Assembly: GCA_964017155.1 (NCBI GenBank)
Contig: OZ024855.1
Location: 5,835,690-5,899,689, forward strand
Length of the DNA stretch: 64,000 nucleotides
From: Oasisia sp. SBJ-2009
Taxonomy: Eukaryota; Annelida; Polychaeta; Sabellida; Siboglinidae
Direction: 5' to 3'
Shown here: one piece after another, positions 39,452 to 53,400 of the stretch
How positions within the stretch are numbered: the first letter of the stretch is position 1
Layout of the letters: each line of letters begins with the position of its first letter
Notes under the pieces: model-generated
What the model saw: the letters and a program-made list of their open reading frames with translations, nothing else
Database searches by the model: none
What the model was told of the DNA's origin: nothing
Translations under genes and position numbers: made by a program

Positions 39452-40820
39452 CAGCAGTACCTCCGTTCAACGGACCCTCTGATGAGTGGACACCTGCTAT
39501 GTCGGGACACTATCTCAATGTACGGACTACTCTACCATGTTAATGTCCCTCTGATGAGTGGACACCTGCTGGACGCGGACAGCGGACAAGATATTTTGGT
39601 TTTCATTCCCTGCTAAGGCGGACATCAAGCACTAATTAACAACAAATCGGTCGAAATATTTTATTTACAAAATGGCGGCGGACACCCGGCGGACAGAGCA
39701 TCAAATCTTCCCATTTTCAATGAACCAACAACAAACAAATTCTGTCTAATTTACCCAACTGGGAGTGGATAACTGGTTTTATTTATGGCTGGCTATTGTC
39801 TTGTGTGTTTTTCTGTGTCACCGGACAATGGGAAAGCCTGTTAACTAATTGCAATCGAGTTTGCAGGCTGAGCTCACAGACACTGGCGCCGGCAGCGCCG
39901 ACAACAAACTAAACAATGCCCTGAATTGGAGTTATTTAAATCACTTCTTACTTAGATGACTGAGCATTGAAAGCAGTCTAATAAATACCTACCCTAGGTG
40001 CAATGCATACCCCTTCCCTTGCCTGTCGTTAACATTGTTTATAAGCTTTATTGGAGCTCCCGCGAACAGCTTCGATACCCTATTATCGCCCATCGCATAC
40101 GTTCCAATCTTGTAGAACGAAGTGCAATCCATTCACATCTATCCAAATAATGTCCATCCACGCATCTACACTACATCTGTATGTTTTTTAATGTATGTAC
40201 TTTTTGGCTAAGCATTATTATTTGAGTATATTAGACATGTAAATGAAAAACATGTTCTTGTTATTATCAACAGATGAACGCATGCTGATTTAAATATCTC
40301 CCATCATACCTCTGTCACCATGGCTTAGTTTGGCTCATAAAAAATAAATGCTGTGTTCAAGTTTTACATGTAAAGATTATGTTAGTTGTGTAATAAAATA
40401 TCATATAGATGCTGCTGCTTTTCATGCAAGATATTCTTTGCAACGTATGATAGTTATCAGAAGTTGAAAAAAAAAAATATGCTAATGTTATATCTAGAAC
40501 TCAAGTAAATTACTGAACATTATTTAGTGATCTATAACCATGTCTTCTTTTTAAAACAACAAACTGGAACATACATTTTTATATGAGATTAACATGGATT
40601 TTGTTTGTTATTGTCTTTTTCCTTTTTTGTAACATTATTCACATTTATGGTTTAAAACTTCTCTGTCATAAGTCATAAATTGTGTGCACACACCGCAAAA
40701 TTGGCGTCTAGAGCCAAAAACAGCGACTCAAGAATTCTGTCCCTCTGATGAGGGGACACCTGCAATGTAGGGACACTTTTGCTTGGATACAGGAGTGTCC
40801 GCTAAAGAGAGGGACTGCTG
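39452..40820. mobile_element. pogo/Tigger-like non-autonomous element
   Basis: Ends cagcagtacctccgttcaac and, inverted, cagcagtccctctctttagc, each flanked by TA (39450-39451, 40821-40822), the target duplication of Tc1/mariner-pogo elements. Both ends continue with gtccctctgatgag-ggacacctgc modules. It is 1369 bp with no transposase ORF, so it is non-autonomous. Confidence 0.8.
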
Positions 40821-40837
40821 TATACATATATGTATGC

Positions 40838-40861
40838 ATAATATATAGATATATATGTATA

Positions 40862-40913
<52 letters not shown>

Positions 40914-40975
40914 ATAATATATATTATAATGTCATATATATAATATACATACATACATTATATATACATATATAA
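40838..40975. repeat. (TA)n tract with TATG variants
   Basis: AT simple repeat adjoining the right end of the pogo-like element. Confidence 0.9.
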
Positions 40976-41224
40976 CTTATATATGCATGACCTGAAATAC
41001 ACACTTTTTGGTAAATATAAAACATAATTCATTGTAGGTCTGGTGCTAATTCTAAACTAAAAGAGCCTTTATGTTATGCTATTTATAATAGTTATGTTGG
41101 CAACATATAATTTTATTTGAAGAGGGGCCATGGCCCACCCCAATCACTGAACATTTGGGAAATAGACTTTGGACCCAACACTAGCTGCTTGCTTGATTCA
41201 TAGAGTGACAAGATGCAGAGCTTA

Positions 41225-41665
41225 CAGGGGTGCCTGTGTAGGACTTCCCAATCCCATCTTTTGGCAAAGAAATTTGTCAGAAATCCGCTGGTTCCGGCGT
41301 AGGCGATATAAATAGCCACAGGTCGACCAGGCTGCAATCCAAGGGTTGACAGGGCAAAAACAAAAATATATATATATATAATGTGCTTGATGGCTAAGTA
41401 TGAGGACATTTCCTATGCTGACCCCCTCACGCCGAAAAGTGGGGGGACGCGTCACTGATCGACGCCCATGCTGTGCCTGCGTAGAACTTCCGAATCCAAC
41501 AGTCATTTAATTGGGCAAAGAAATTTGCCATCACTCAAATGGGAAATAAGTTACACAAAGTGCAGGAATCCGCCGCTTCTGCCGTAGGCGATAAGCATCA
41601 AGCGGGCAAGGGGTGAAAGTGCAACACAAATGTCATCATTTAAAATGTGCTTGATGGCTAGCCTA
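41225..41665. repeat. Two diverged tandem copies of an unknown repeat
   Basis: Copy 1 (about 41225-41420) and copy 2 (about 41478-41665) share tgcctg-gtag-acttcc, ggcaaagaaatttg, the tgccgtaggcgata-like stretch and aatgtgcttgatggcta. The link between them (cctatgctgaccccc, gaaaagtggggg, gatcgacgccc) recurs at about 42960-43065. Confidence 0.7.
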
Positions 41666-41717
41666 GAGCCTATTAATAATATCAACACAAGGTTGCAAAC
41701 TGATAGAGCCCGGCAGC

Positions 41718-42150
41718 GGCTTACGTTTTCCCGTTAGTTATAGACTTTCCGATTGGCCTTTCTGCGTATGCGCGACACATTTAAAATCATCAGTGTGCAG
41801 CGAAATAACAAACCATTTTTGGTATAAATGCCACGGGCTGTTCGATAACTCTCCTGTGATGACTACTGTGATGAGTTGTCTAACATTTCGTTCAATACAT
41901 TACGGTTTTTTAAATCACTATCACGGATTATGGCGCACTAACAGCAAAACATGCCTCATAACTTGTTTGCCTCGTGTTAATTTGCGATAAATAACTTTGC
42001 TGAGAGGTTATATACATCATAGCGGGCAGCATGTAGTAAATATACCATAAATGCTTTGTCGTTTCACTGCACATTGATGATTTTACAGTTATCGCGCATG
42101 CGCAGCAACGTCAATCGGAATGTTTGTAACGCCTGAAAATGTAAGCGCTA
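41718..42150. mobile_element. MITE-like element with long degenerate TIRs
   Basis: The left arm (41718-41825) and the inverse of the right arm (42045-42150) share gcttac-ttttc, ttccgattg, tatgcgcga/catgcgcga and aaaatcatca-tgtgcag-gaaa. It is about 430 bp, non-coding. The words cccggcag occur just outside both ends. Confidence 0.75.
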
Positions 42151-42239
42151 CACCGCAACCCGGCAGTTTGATTACTTACTAAAGTAAGATCAAGTTGCGC
42201 GCTGTGGCCAGCCAAGCAATTTATCTAGCCGATTTTCTA

Positions 42240-42360
42240 AGAGAGAGTAAGAGTAACTTTATTCGCAACGCAATATGTACAAGAACAACATAAGCAAAAT
42301 AATAAATTGTCAGTTTGTTGCACTACATGGCTGTCACTTGGCTAAAAGCCGTCTTCCAGT
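42240..42360 (+). repeat. Repeat related to 45290-45400
   Basis: Shares atgtacaagaacaa and ttggctaaaagc-gtcttcca with the sequence left of the (TA)n at 45402. It may be the 3' part of a LINE or SINE. Confidence 0.5.
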
Positions 42361-42369
42361 GACACCATC

Positions 42370-43895
42370 ATCATTGAAAATAACCATCGTTACTATAGAT
42401 ATACAATACACACCTGTGGACTAGTATTACAACACAATTAATACAACAGGAGAATTGTTAAAGTAAAATAAAATTGCTCATAATGTTAGACATCACCAAG
42501 ATTGTACTAATAAGATGAATTAATAAAGTATACATGTTTGTCACTGTTTCTGATGATATCTGAGACGCTTGAACCAAATAGGTAAATTAGTATAAATATG
42601 TTTTAATGTTAAAAATGTAAAAAGCATAGATAAGCATGGATGAATCCAAACAAGATTTAGCAAGACTTAGGCAAGTTATGAGTATGAAATAAAACACTGT
42701 AGTAAGTAGCAACTTAATTGCAATCTTGACATCTAGGATTTAAACATATTACTTGACTTTTGTAAGTGTCTAAGTAAAAAACACGTAACATACGTTTAAA
42801 CTTCGACCTGTGATTAACGTATCCTATTTGTGGGTGGTCGGGTTATTTAATGGGTGGTCGGAACTTCATTTCGCGAGTTTATTGTGTAGCTAGTCCTACG
42901 TAGCGGCTTTTAAGAGAGAGGATTGTTGAGTCAATCTATACGCCTCGCAATTTTTCTGAACTGAAAAGTGGTTGGGGGGACAATACCTATGCTGTCCCCC
43001 CACCCTGAAAAGTGGGGGTGAACGCGTCCCCCCCCCGTCCCCCACCGATCGACGCCCGTGACTATAGTCGACAATGCATTTGTTCTAAGGTATTTGATGA
43101 TCAATCAATCATTTGTACGTTAATCCATATGAATGAATATGTATGCAACAATGTAGTCATCAATTTATATGTTCGAATGTGCTTTATATAGCTTACTCCA
43201 TGTGAATGAAAATGTATACATGAATGTTATCAGAAACCTATTTGTTGTAAGGGTTAGTCTAGATTACTCAACAAAGTGTTTGTTTAATTAATCGTCATGT
43301 CATTAATATTAGATAGTAAGCAATAAAATCATTGTCTCTTGAGTCATGACTCTGCAGAGAGTAGCCTATGAGTCCTGTTTCCCTACAGGGAAGTTGTCAC
43401 AATCTTTGAAACATCGTCAAACCAAGATTAATTATTGATTTCTCATAAGCACATACACTTACATATGTGCAGTAAAACTTTATTTAAAAAAACTGATAAT
43501 TATTCGTCTAAATAGTAAATATCAACCGAGTATCTGCCCTGGCTAAATGCATGTGGGACTGGCGTTAGTAAGATATACACTCTCTGAGTACTAGACTATC
43601 CTTTCCGCTAAGTTACGCAGCCGAGTGAGATCAGAACTAAACAAGACCAAGCCTAAGGGGAGTATATTTAAGCGAGACAATACATGAAACTAAGCTTCAG
43701 CTGGTGTATCTTCGACTTCACGTTGAATGTCCGCTCAGTGGTGTCATCTAACGGCAACAAGAGTCAAACTACAGATGACGGATGAAACTACGTACGCTCA
43801 TGGATGTAACCGGCTGCACACTAAAATGCAATCTCTGACGGCGTAGCCAGGGTATTAAACAAATAAACTGCCATGGCCTCTTCAACATTCTCAGC
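42370..43895. other. Intergenic sequence, no gene seen
   Basis: Contains the ggggg/cccccc-rich repeat at 42960-43065 (shared with about 41400-41470) and a short piece of repeat R32 at 43828-43866. No coding region is recognised. Confidence 0.5.
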
Positions 43896-45027
43896 GATTG
43901 TGTAGTTCAACCTCATGACCATATTATCATCATTGACAGTATGGGTGTAGTTCAATGTATGAAAAAAGTCCAGGCATGAAGAAGATCATCAACTTCAAGG
44001 ATGCATTTGTGAAGAGAATTACAAGGATGGTGAAACCGTACGATGAGGGGCGCATCATATATGACCGCTATGATATCGCTCAAACACTGAAACTGAAGAC
44101 GAGGGCCAAGCGAGCACAGGGAAGGGAGATGGAGTTTGCGATCAATGACGATTCAGACATTGCTAAGATTACCCCTAAAGAGCTGCTCTCTGCCTTAAAG
44201 ACAAAGGCGCTCGTCTCCAACATTCTTGGTAATGCCGTACTGGAGGAATACAAAGGATCGAAGAAAAGGTGGTGGTCGCTCACGGACGACTTCGTGCATT
44301 CACCAAGCTCAATTTCCTCTCTGGAAAAGGCGACAAATATCGTTCGATCGATCAACATTTGTGAGCGTGTGAGTGTCATTGGGCGAGAGAAGTGTCAAAG
44401 TCTGATTGGTTTCCATAACTTCACAGGTGTAGACTGGGGAGGGAAATGTGTTGGCATCTCAAAGAAGAGTTGGATTACTTCGCACCTATCCTTGCCGAAT
44501 GATGACCCCGTCGTCTCTGCCTTCCAACTCCTTGGCGAAGGGGTGCTCACAAACCATGAGCTCGTGGACGGTGAGCTGCCCGAAGAAGTGCGGCCCATCG
44601 AGAAGTTTGTTTGCTCAGTATACAGCTCTGGGGGTGCAACTACCATATCAGCTTTGCGTTGGGAACTGTTCAGGTCCAGTAATCTGGAGGACGAGAAGCT
44701 TCCTCCAACCAGAGCAACACGGATGCCCATATCTTACGCACCAACGTTGTGACTATGAGGGACAAAAGCTATACAACACCACACCCATGCCTACTGCCGT
44801 TAGAAGAAAATGGATGGATACTTGCCGGGGACGAGTATGTCTCCGTCGGGTATCTCTACAAACCAGCACCAGTTGCCGTCTTGGAATGTGGTTGCAAGAC
44901 ATCTCGCAAGGGTCACTGTTCATGCAAGAAGAACAACCTCCCCTGCACTGCTCTCTGCAAATGCCACAATTCTGATTGCAGCAACCTTGCTGTCTACATG
45001 ATGATAGCAGATGAAGATGATGTGTGA
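43896..45027 (+). pseudogene. Broken CXC-domain gene of a repetitive family (C-terminal part)
   Basis: Open from 43955 to 44752, continuing in another frame to 45027. The protein reads NFKDAFVKRITRMVKPYDEG, RYDIAQTLKLKTRAKRAQGR, LIGFHNFTGVDWGGKCVGIS, SWITSHLSLPNDDPVVSAFQ, and ends with a Cys-rich CXC-like motif (ECGCKTSRKGHCSCKKNNLP and CTALCKCHNSDCSN). At least two single-base frame breaks are visible (near 43965 in an A run, and near 44735), and a likely internal deletion lies near 44340. I know this kind of protein as a multicopy gene in many invertebrate genomes, probably transposon-borne; its function is not established. Confidence 0.7.
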
Positions 45028-45395
45028 CTGTTGCAGGTGGATGAACAAGGATGATACTATCAGAAGATTGTGTACCACTTATTTCATTCACTAAGTGTTC
45101 GACATGGCATGTTCCATGATACGTGTGTTGTATATGTATGTTTAAAACTCTAACCTTCAACATTTTTTTTTTCGCCCAAAAGTATTATCTTATTTAATGT
45201 GTTGTCTGTGTATCTCCCTGTAGGTGTTTCATGACAAACTTAATAGGGTGCCTGACATGCATTGCAGGTCACTATTGGTAGTTACTTCTATTTGCTTATT
45301 TGTATTAAAATGTACAAGAACAAAAGGAGAGCATATAAATATTATAACTTTCAGCGTATTGCACTGCATGGATGTCAATTGGCTAAAAGCTGTCT

Positions 45396-45595
<200 letters not shown>

Positions 45596-45628
45596 AGTGA
45601 GGGCTCTTAATGTCAGAAAAGGCCATAA

Positions 45629-46380
45629 ATTTTCATTGCTGGACAAAAGCATGAAATTTGGCACAGATGAACTTGATACCATACTATTTCAGAATTTTGA
45701 TGGAAGCAATCTGAGATGTTGATGCTTCCACCACTTTTTGCAATATTCAAAATGGCTGCCATCGAAAATAAAAAACTTGCTTTTCCATATTTCATGAACA
45801 GTTTCACATAAAATGTTTCTTTTTGGCTTAATATATACATTTTCTGGTCTTCTAATTTCAAATATGGTGCATTTTGACTTATTCTACATTTATATCCGCC
45901 ATTTTTAAAGATGGCGGCCATATTCACTAATGTTGCTATATCTTATAAAATATGGCACTTAGAGTCGTTATTTTGGTATCAATGTATAGGTAAGTTGATG
46001 GCGATTTTAAATTTATCAAACATTTCACGCGTGACCTTAATTTGACCTTCACAACTGCCATTTAACAAAAATGGCGGCTGTAAAATCGACTAGTTTATGT
46101 ATCTTTAAAACGAGATATTTAGAGGGATGCTATACGGACACTTTTTCAATACATATGTATATTGGGGTAGCTATTTTAAATATTTTATTTTTTGACCTTG
46201 ACTGACATTCACATTCGCCGTTTTTCAAGATGGTGACCCTCAAAACTAATTTCGTTATATCGTGTGAACTTTACCATCTAGAATGGATACATGTATACCA
46301 TGATATAAGTGAGTGGTTAGGGTTTACAATTTAATGAAACATTTAGCATTTGACCGTCACTGACCTTCATATCCGCCATT
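45629..46380 (+). repeat. Left long terminal inverted repeat
   Basis: Built of alternating modules: short palindromic atggcgg/ccgccat blocks, a 'gttgctatatctta' block and a 'gaccttgac-gacattcac' block. It matches the inverse of 49330-50350. Confidence 0.85.
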
Positions 46381-47017
46381 TTACCAAGCAAACAATATAG
46401 GTTTACTATGCGCTTACTGACATTGGCCAACATCATATTCGCAAGGTGACGCCCCGAGCGACGAACGCAATGCATCGTGGTATTCGAGCGGCGTAAGTAT
46501 TTGTACTGACGGCTTAGAAACAATAATATCGGTTTATTACATTTCCTATCACAGTAATGTTACCATGTTCTTTGTAAAAAGAAGTAAATATATTTCACGA
46601 TCAATACATCCACTTAGTAACCAAAAAAATTGGATAACTTAATTGAATTAGAATCAAACAGGCGACCGGTGGCGATGTAAAGTACACGCCGCCGTTTCGG
46701 TAGCGGCTGCGTGCACGTGTTCATTACGTTCGCGTGGTCAGCAATTGTGCAAGTACCATATAAACTGATGGACAATAAATGTGGATGTATCATTGTATCT
46801 CTTCAGAAACACAAATTATTGTTATCTCGTTGCATACTGCCAAACATAATTATATTTATTTACAAGTGTCCCAAACCATAATTGTGTATCAGAAAATAAA
46901 ACATTTGCAATATTTTAAGGCTATTCCATAAGATAATAAATAAGGTAATATAACCCTTGATTTTGCAGGACGTGTGTGTTATGGTCGGAGTAGAGTGATG
47001 TGTCCAGAGTAGGAGTC

Positions 47018-49156
47018 ATGGCCAGGAGGAACTATATGGATACAACAGATGACAAGAAATTGTTTGAATGGTCATTGTGTTGCTTATGCCAAAGCCTATA
47101 AAAAGAAGGTCTTCGGTGTCCAGCCAGTCATCCGCAATATCATTCAGCATATGACACTCTAGAGAAGGACATCACTGATTTTGAGTCAATCAATGCATTG
47201 CCAGATGGCATTAAACTTACATATTTGAATGATGGAAGTGGTATTGCCAACATTTTGCTTGCTAATAATGCTCAGTATCACAAATCCTGTCGATCAAATT
47301 ACAATGGCAATATGTGCAAAAGAGAAAGTTGCAAGAGGGTATCTCAATCGCAAACTCCACCCAGTCCAAAAAAGACTCGCTCCAGTTTCAATGCCAGTTT
47401 CGATCGCATGGTGCCAGCATGTGTCATGTGTGGGAGAAGGCAGGATCTTCATATGGCAAAGACTAACGATATGGATAAAACGTTGAGATCTTGTGCTCAA
47501 GAAGCCGGTGACTGGGAGTTATATGCTAAGCTGCAGACATCATCAGATGCACATGCGTCTGATGTGTACTATCACAGTGTGTGCTTAACCAATCTCAGAA
47601 ACGCTGCTAGATCTGCAGCTAGAGCAAAGGTGTCTTTTAATGCTAAGGATTCGTGTTACCGTGATTCATTCGATGAACTGGTGATGGCTCAATTAGCGGC
47701 ATATGTTATTGAATCAAACCGTGTGTTGCCAGTAAATGAACTTGCGTATATGTAGTACTATGCACCGCCAACAGAGGAAAGACCTAGGTAAACCAGTCAC
47801 CTCGAAGATCCATTTAAAGAGATTCGCAGAACACTTGGTCACAATGGCTCCCGAAGAGCTGAAGGTAGAAGGAGAAGGGCCAGGACGTGGGCATATGACA
47901 TGCATTGCACACAAGCGAACTGTCGGCGAAGCTTTGAAGTCAGATTATGAACAGAATAGGCAAGATGCTTGCAATATCGTCAAGGCAGCTCTTAATATCA
48001 GAGACCGTATTATTGCATCATCTCAAATACCATTCAATGGACATTTCGGGACAGATTGCTTACAATCCACCATCCCTGAAACGTTGTTGACGTTCATGAA
48101 ACTGGAACTACAAGGACCGGCCTGTTTGGGCGCCGGTTCTGAAGGTATCAACAAACAGAGGTCGAACGTTGCATGCACGCTCTCTCACTTGATAATGTTC
48201 AACACGGTAAAGCGGGAAGTCCCCGGCAAAACAGTGATGCGTCACAACAAAACTCGAGAGATGTCTTTCCCGCTATATGTCGGATTGAAAATAAACACTG
48301 ACGCCAAGCTCAAGCATCTCATCATCAACTTCGAGAAGCTAGGACTGTGCATCTCGTACAAAAGAGAGAGGGAGATCAACAGAGCGTTTGCAATCGGAGT
48401 GAGTGAACGGATAAAGCAGGAGGGAATCGTTGTTCCTACCAACATGAGAAGAAATGTATTCACGACCACTGATCTTGACAACACCGACCAGCACAAAAGG
48501 TCTAACCTATCAAAGGAGGAATTTCACGGAGCGCTGATTACCATTACCAACCACCTATCATACAACAACCAGGGTGAACCACGAGAACCAATAAATTTCG
48601 ACGATACTGATCTCTCATCCAAGCCAGAACTTCCCGCATCCTATTCAGTTGTTCCCCCTGCACAACCTGATGCAAAAGCGGATGTACTACTTTCGCGCAG
48701 TGAGCATCCTGTGCGGCCTAGTCATGACAAAATTGCATGTGCCTTTGTCAAGGACGAAGCTTGGATAACCGAAGCTGCAATATTGATCACCCACAATGAG
48801 CTGAAACCTGGTGACGTCGTAACCTGGGCAGGTTTTAACTCTACCTTGCAATCCGATGATAATGTGAAGCCAAGAGCCAACATTGGAATCTTGCCTCTCT
48901 TTCCAGACAAAGCAGCTTCTGTCGCGATGGTCAAGCACTCCCTGCTTCTCGGAAAGTCGTTGACTGATTATCTGAATCCCGGACAAACACCTGTGCAAGA
49001 CTGTTCTAGACGACGCCAGCAAAGCGTGTGCTCTCCTCCACCACTGTGGATATGGAAAGGCGTGCAGAGGAAACTGTAAATGTGCCAGAGCAGGAATCAA
49101 GTGCACTATTCTGTGTAACTGTAAAGGCGGGTGCATCAACAACGATGGAGTGTAAG
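47018..49156 (+). pseudogene. Decayed cargo gene of the long-TIR element
   Basis: From the ATG at 47018 the protein reads LFEWSLCCLCQSL, an in-frame stop, then RCPAS, GIKLTYLNDGSGIANILLAN, AQYHKSCRSNYN, VPACVMCGRRQDLHMAK, YHSVCLTNLRNAARSAARAK, VMAQLAAYVIESNRVLPVNE; frame change near 47745; GKPVTSKIHLKRFAEHLVTM, SLTDYLNPGQTPVQD; frame change near 49000; then a Cys-rich end (ACALLHHCGYGKACRGNCKC, CTILCNCKGGC) stopping at 49154-49156. The N-terminal CxxC/CxxC and HxxC pairs suggest zinc binding, and the end resembles a CXC domain. It is related in layout to the gene at 43896-45027. No DDE-type or other catalytic motif is recognisable by eye. Confidence 0.7.
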
Positions 49157-49329
49157 CTATGTGATGCTACACATACGGACATCTGTGACTGATGTTACGC
49201 CCTACGTCATGATCTGAAGGATATTCTTTTCACCGATTTGAATTAAACTTCATGTTTTCTACCACGACATATTTGTTTTAACTTTATAATTATCATAATG
49301 TGATATGCATTGCCTACATCATATTCCAT

Positions 49330-50350
49330 GACAGAGTCAGCACCACTTGCGCTGTACATGTAGCTTTGATATCGATTCTATGTGGTAAAGTTCACAGGAT
49401 ATAGCGACATTAGCTTTGACGGCCACCATCTTGGAAAATGGCGAATGTAAATGTCGGTCAAGGTCAAAAAGTTAAATATTTAAAATAGCTACCCCCAACA
49501 TACGTATATTTTGACAAAACTGTCCATATAACATCCTTCCAAATAAATTGTTTAAAAAATATGTAAGCAATTCGATTTTGCATGCGCCATTTTATTAAAT
49601 GGCGGTTGTGAAGGTCACATTAATGTCAGGTGTAAAATGTTTGACGAATTTGAAATCGCTATCCAGGTACCTATAGATTGATACCAAAATCAAGACTCTA
49701 GGTGCCATATTTGATAAGATATAGCAACATTAATTAATACGGCCGCCATCTTTAAAAATGGCGGATGTGAATGTCGGTCAAGGTCAAGAAGTAAAATATT
49801 TAAAATATCTACTCCAATATATGTATATATTGAAAAAGTGTCCGTATAGCATCCCTCCAAATATCTCCTTTTAAAGATATATAAATAATTCGATTTTACA
49901 GCCGCCATTTTATTAAATGGCGGTTATGAAGGTCAAATTAAGGTCAGATGTGAAATGTTTGATATATTTGAAATCGCTATCCACTTATCTATACACTGAT
50001 GCCAAAATAACGACTCTAAGTATCATACTGTATCAGATATAGCAACATTAGTTAATACGGCCGCCATCTTTAAAAATGGCGGATGTGAATGTCGGATAAG
50101 TCTAAATATACCATACTTGGAATTATAATACCCGGATATGTATACATTAAGCTTAATGTTAATGTCTTAAGTGAAACTGTTCATGAAATATGGAAAAGCA
50201 AGTTTTTTATTTTCGATGGCAGCCATTTTGAATATTGCAAAAAATGGTGGAAGCATCAAAATCTCAGATTGCTTCCATCAAAATTCTGAAATAGTATGGC
50301 ATGGAGGTCATCTGTGCCAAATTTCGTGCTTTTGTCCAGATGTGAAAATG
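49330..50350 (-). repeat. Right long terminal inverted repeat
   Basis: Inverse complement of the left arm plus one extra 318 bp module. The outer end tgaaaatg at about 50350 abuts the 3' end of the CR1 element. Confidence 0.85.
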
Positions 50351-50445
50351 TATTACATTTAACAAGATTGCCACCTAGAGAATCAACTCTAGATGGCAGG
50401 TGGACAAGGAAGCCGTTTGGCTTATCGAGAGTCCAACCTATCTAT

Positions 50446-53400
50446 CTAAGTATACCCTGCCCGTCTTAGGTATATGTCAATTTTATTTTTAAACATATTA
50501 ACACTTCTAGCACCTACACAATCAGCTGATAATTTGTTCCATTCGTTTACTATTCTTTGGGAAAATGAAAATTTTCTAATATCTAGTCTACACTGCTTCT
50601 TTGCTAATGCAACTCCATGTCCTCTAGTCCTTCTCTCTTCCTTGACCGTGAAAAAAATATTTCTGTCAATATTTTCATACCCATTCAATATTTTAAAAAC
50701 CTCAATCTGATCTCCTCTCAATCTTCTGGTTTCTAGTGTTGTTAGACCACATTCTATTAGACGCATTTCATAACTAATATTCCTGAGTTTTGGTATCATT
50801 TTTGTTGCTCTCCTTTGTACTCTTTCTAGCATATCAATATCCTTCTTGCGATATGGCCTCCATGCTTGTATACAATATTCTAAATGAGGCCTAACTATTG
50901 TTTTATAAAGCGGTATTATTAGTTCTGTTTCTTTGTATACTATATTTCGCCTAATTAATCCAAGAATTTGGTTTGCCTTCGCTGCTGCAATTCCACACTG
51001 CTCTGATACCTTCATGTCAGCACTAATGGTTAAACCTAAGTCCTTTTCCTTTACAGTAGTATTTAGTACAGTACCACCCATTGTATATTGTGCATTTTCA
51101 TTCCCATGTCCTGTGTGGAGGCACTTACACTTTCCAAAGTTAAACAGCATTTGCCATTTCTCAGACCATTCTATCAACTTATTTAGATCATCTTGTAAAT
51201 GCTGTCTATCTGCATCACTTTTTATTTTCCTAAACACTTTTGTGTCGTCCGCAAACTTCAACACCTTGCTTGTTATGTCATCATCCAAATCATTGATATA
51301 TATTAAGAATAAAAAAGGTCCCAATACTGATCCTTGCGGTACTCCACTCAAAACAGATTTCCAATTTGAAACCTCCCCATCAACTACTACTCTTTGTCTT
51401 CTATCAATAAGCCATTTTTCTATCCAGTTAATCATACTATTTCCTATGCCATGGGCCTTTAGTTTAAGTAGTAATCTTTGGTGTGGCACTTTGTCAAAGG
51501 CTTTTTTAAAATCTAAGTAGATTATATCTACTGGTGATCCCTCATCTACCCACTTTGTGACATCTTCCAAAAAACATAACATATTTGTTAAGCATGACCT
51601 CGCTTTTAAAAACCCATGTTGAGATGTGTTTATCAATTTATTTTTAACAAGAAAATCAACCAAGTGATCTTTAATTAGTCTTTCTAATAGTTTACAAATC
51701 ACCGATGTTAAACTCACTGGTCTATAGTTCTCTGACTTGCTTCTTGATCCTTTTTTAAATAATGGTATGATGTTTGCTTCTTTCCATTCTACCGGAACCA
51801 CTCCTTCCTCTAATGCCAAATTGAACACTGTTGCAAGTGGTATGCTAATTTGTTCTACAATTTCCAGTAGTAATTTGGGAGGAATCCCATCCACTCCTGG
51901 TGATTTATTATCCTTCATATCTCTTATTTTCATAGCTACCATTTTTGGGGTTACAGTTAGTTGTCCTAAATAGTCACACTCTCTCCCTTCGAACTTAGTC
52001 TCTAGTACTGGTAATGTACTAATATCTTCCCTGGTAAACACCGAACTAAAGTATTCATTTAGGTTTTCTGCCATTAAGAATCCCTCCGTTATTATGTTTC
52101 CATCACTACCTTCTAGTGGCCCGACCTTATCTTGAACTTTCTGTTTACTTCGAACATACGCATAAAAACTCTTGCTGTCATGTTTTATGTTGAAAGCTAT
52201 TTTTTGTTCATAGCTTCTCTTCGAATTTCTAATTTCAGCTGTAGCTTGATTAAGTGCTTCTTTATAAATGGCATAGTCTTCTTCACTTCGAGTATGTCTA
52301 TATGTCTTCCACATCATTTGCTTGTACTTGATTTTTCTAATGGCTTCCTTCGATAAGTGTTTCTTCTTTGACCTTTTCCCCTGTTTTTTCAAGGGGACAA
52401 ATTTGTCAACGACGCAGTCAATTTCCCTCTTTAAGATATTCCAGCATTCTGTTGCTGTCTTATTCTTCAGTGTGTTATTCCAGTCTATCTTCGCTAAATA
52501 TTCCCTCATGTCCTTATATCTTCCTTTGTGAAAATTTTTCCTGTACCGTATTTTTCTGTTCCGTTCTCCTTTTACTTTGATGATAAAATGTATCTGGTTA
52601 TGATCACTACATCCCAGTGGCTCACATATATTGACATTATCAACAAATTCCTTCTGTGAGCTCAAAACTATGTCCAACACGTTCTTGTCCCTGGTTGGTT
52701 CTAACACATGTTGAAAAAGGAAACTATCTTGTACTAAATTTAAAAACTCTTGATCCTCTCTCCCAGGACTCTGTAGAGATGTCCACTTTATATGCCCATG
52801 GTTAAAATCCCCCATAATAATACAGTCCCGTTTACTCACTTCTTTTATAGCGTTGTGCATTTTTTCATTCTCTTCTATGCTTATGTTTGGACTACGATAA
52901 ACTAACCCAACAGTTAATGTTGAGTTTCCTGTAACTATGTTACACCAGACAGCTTCACATTCTGCTTCTTTTTCTAATTTTATTTCGTAAGCCTGGATGG
53001 ATTCTTTAATATATAAAATAACTCCGCCTCCCCTTCTTCCTAATCTATCTTTCCTAAACATTACATATCCTGTCATTCCTAATTCGGCATCTGATATATC
53101 GGGGGTGGCCCAAGATTCAGTTATACCTATTATGTGAGGGTCAATATCTTCTACCATAATGTTTAGTTCATTTCTTTTGTTTACTATGCTCCTTGCATTT
53201 AAACAAACACATTTATAACCAAATTTCGTAGGGCTTTCCAAGCTGTTTTTTGCTGATTTCTTTTTGCTGTCTTTAGCTATGCCTCTAGTATTTGGCTTCT
53301 CTGTGTATCCCCCCTGCGAAACTAGTTTAAAAAATTGCAACCTGTTCCTCTGTCCATAGATTGAAGCAGGTTCTCGGAGAACACTGCTGCGCCCTTTCCG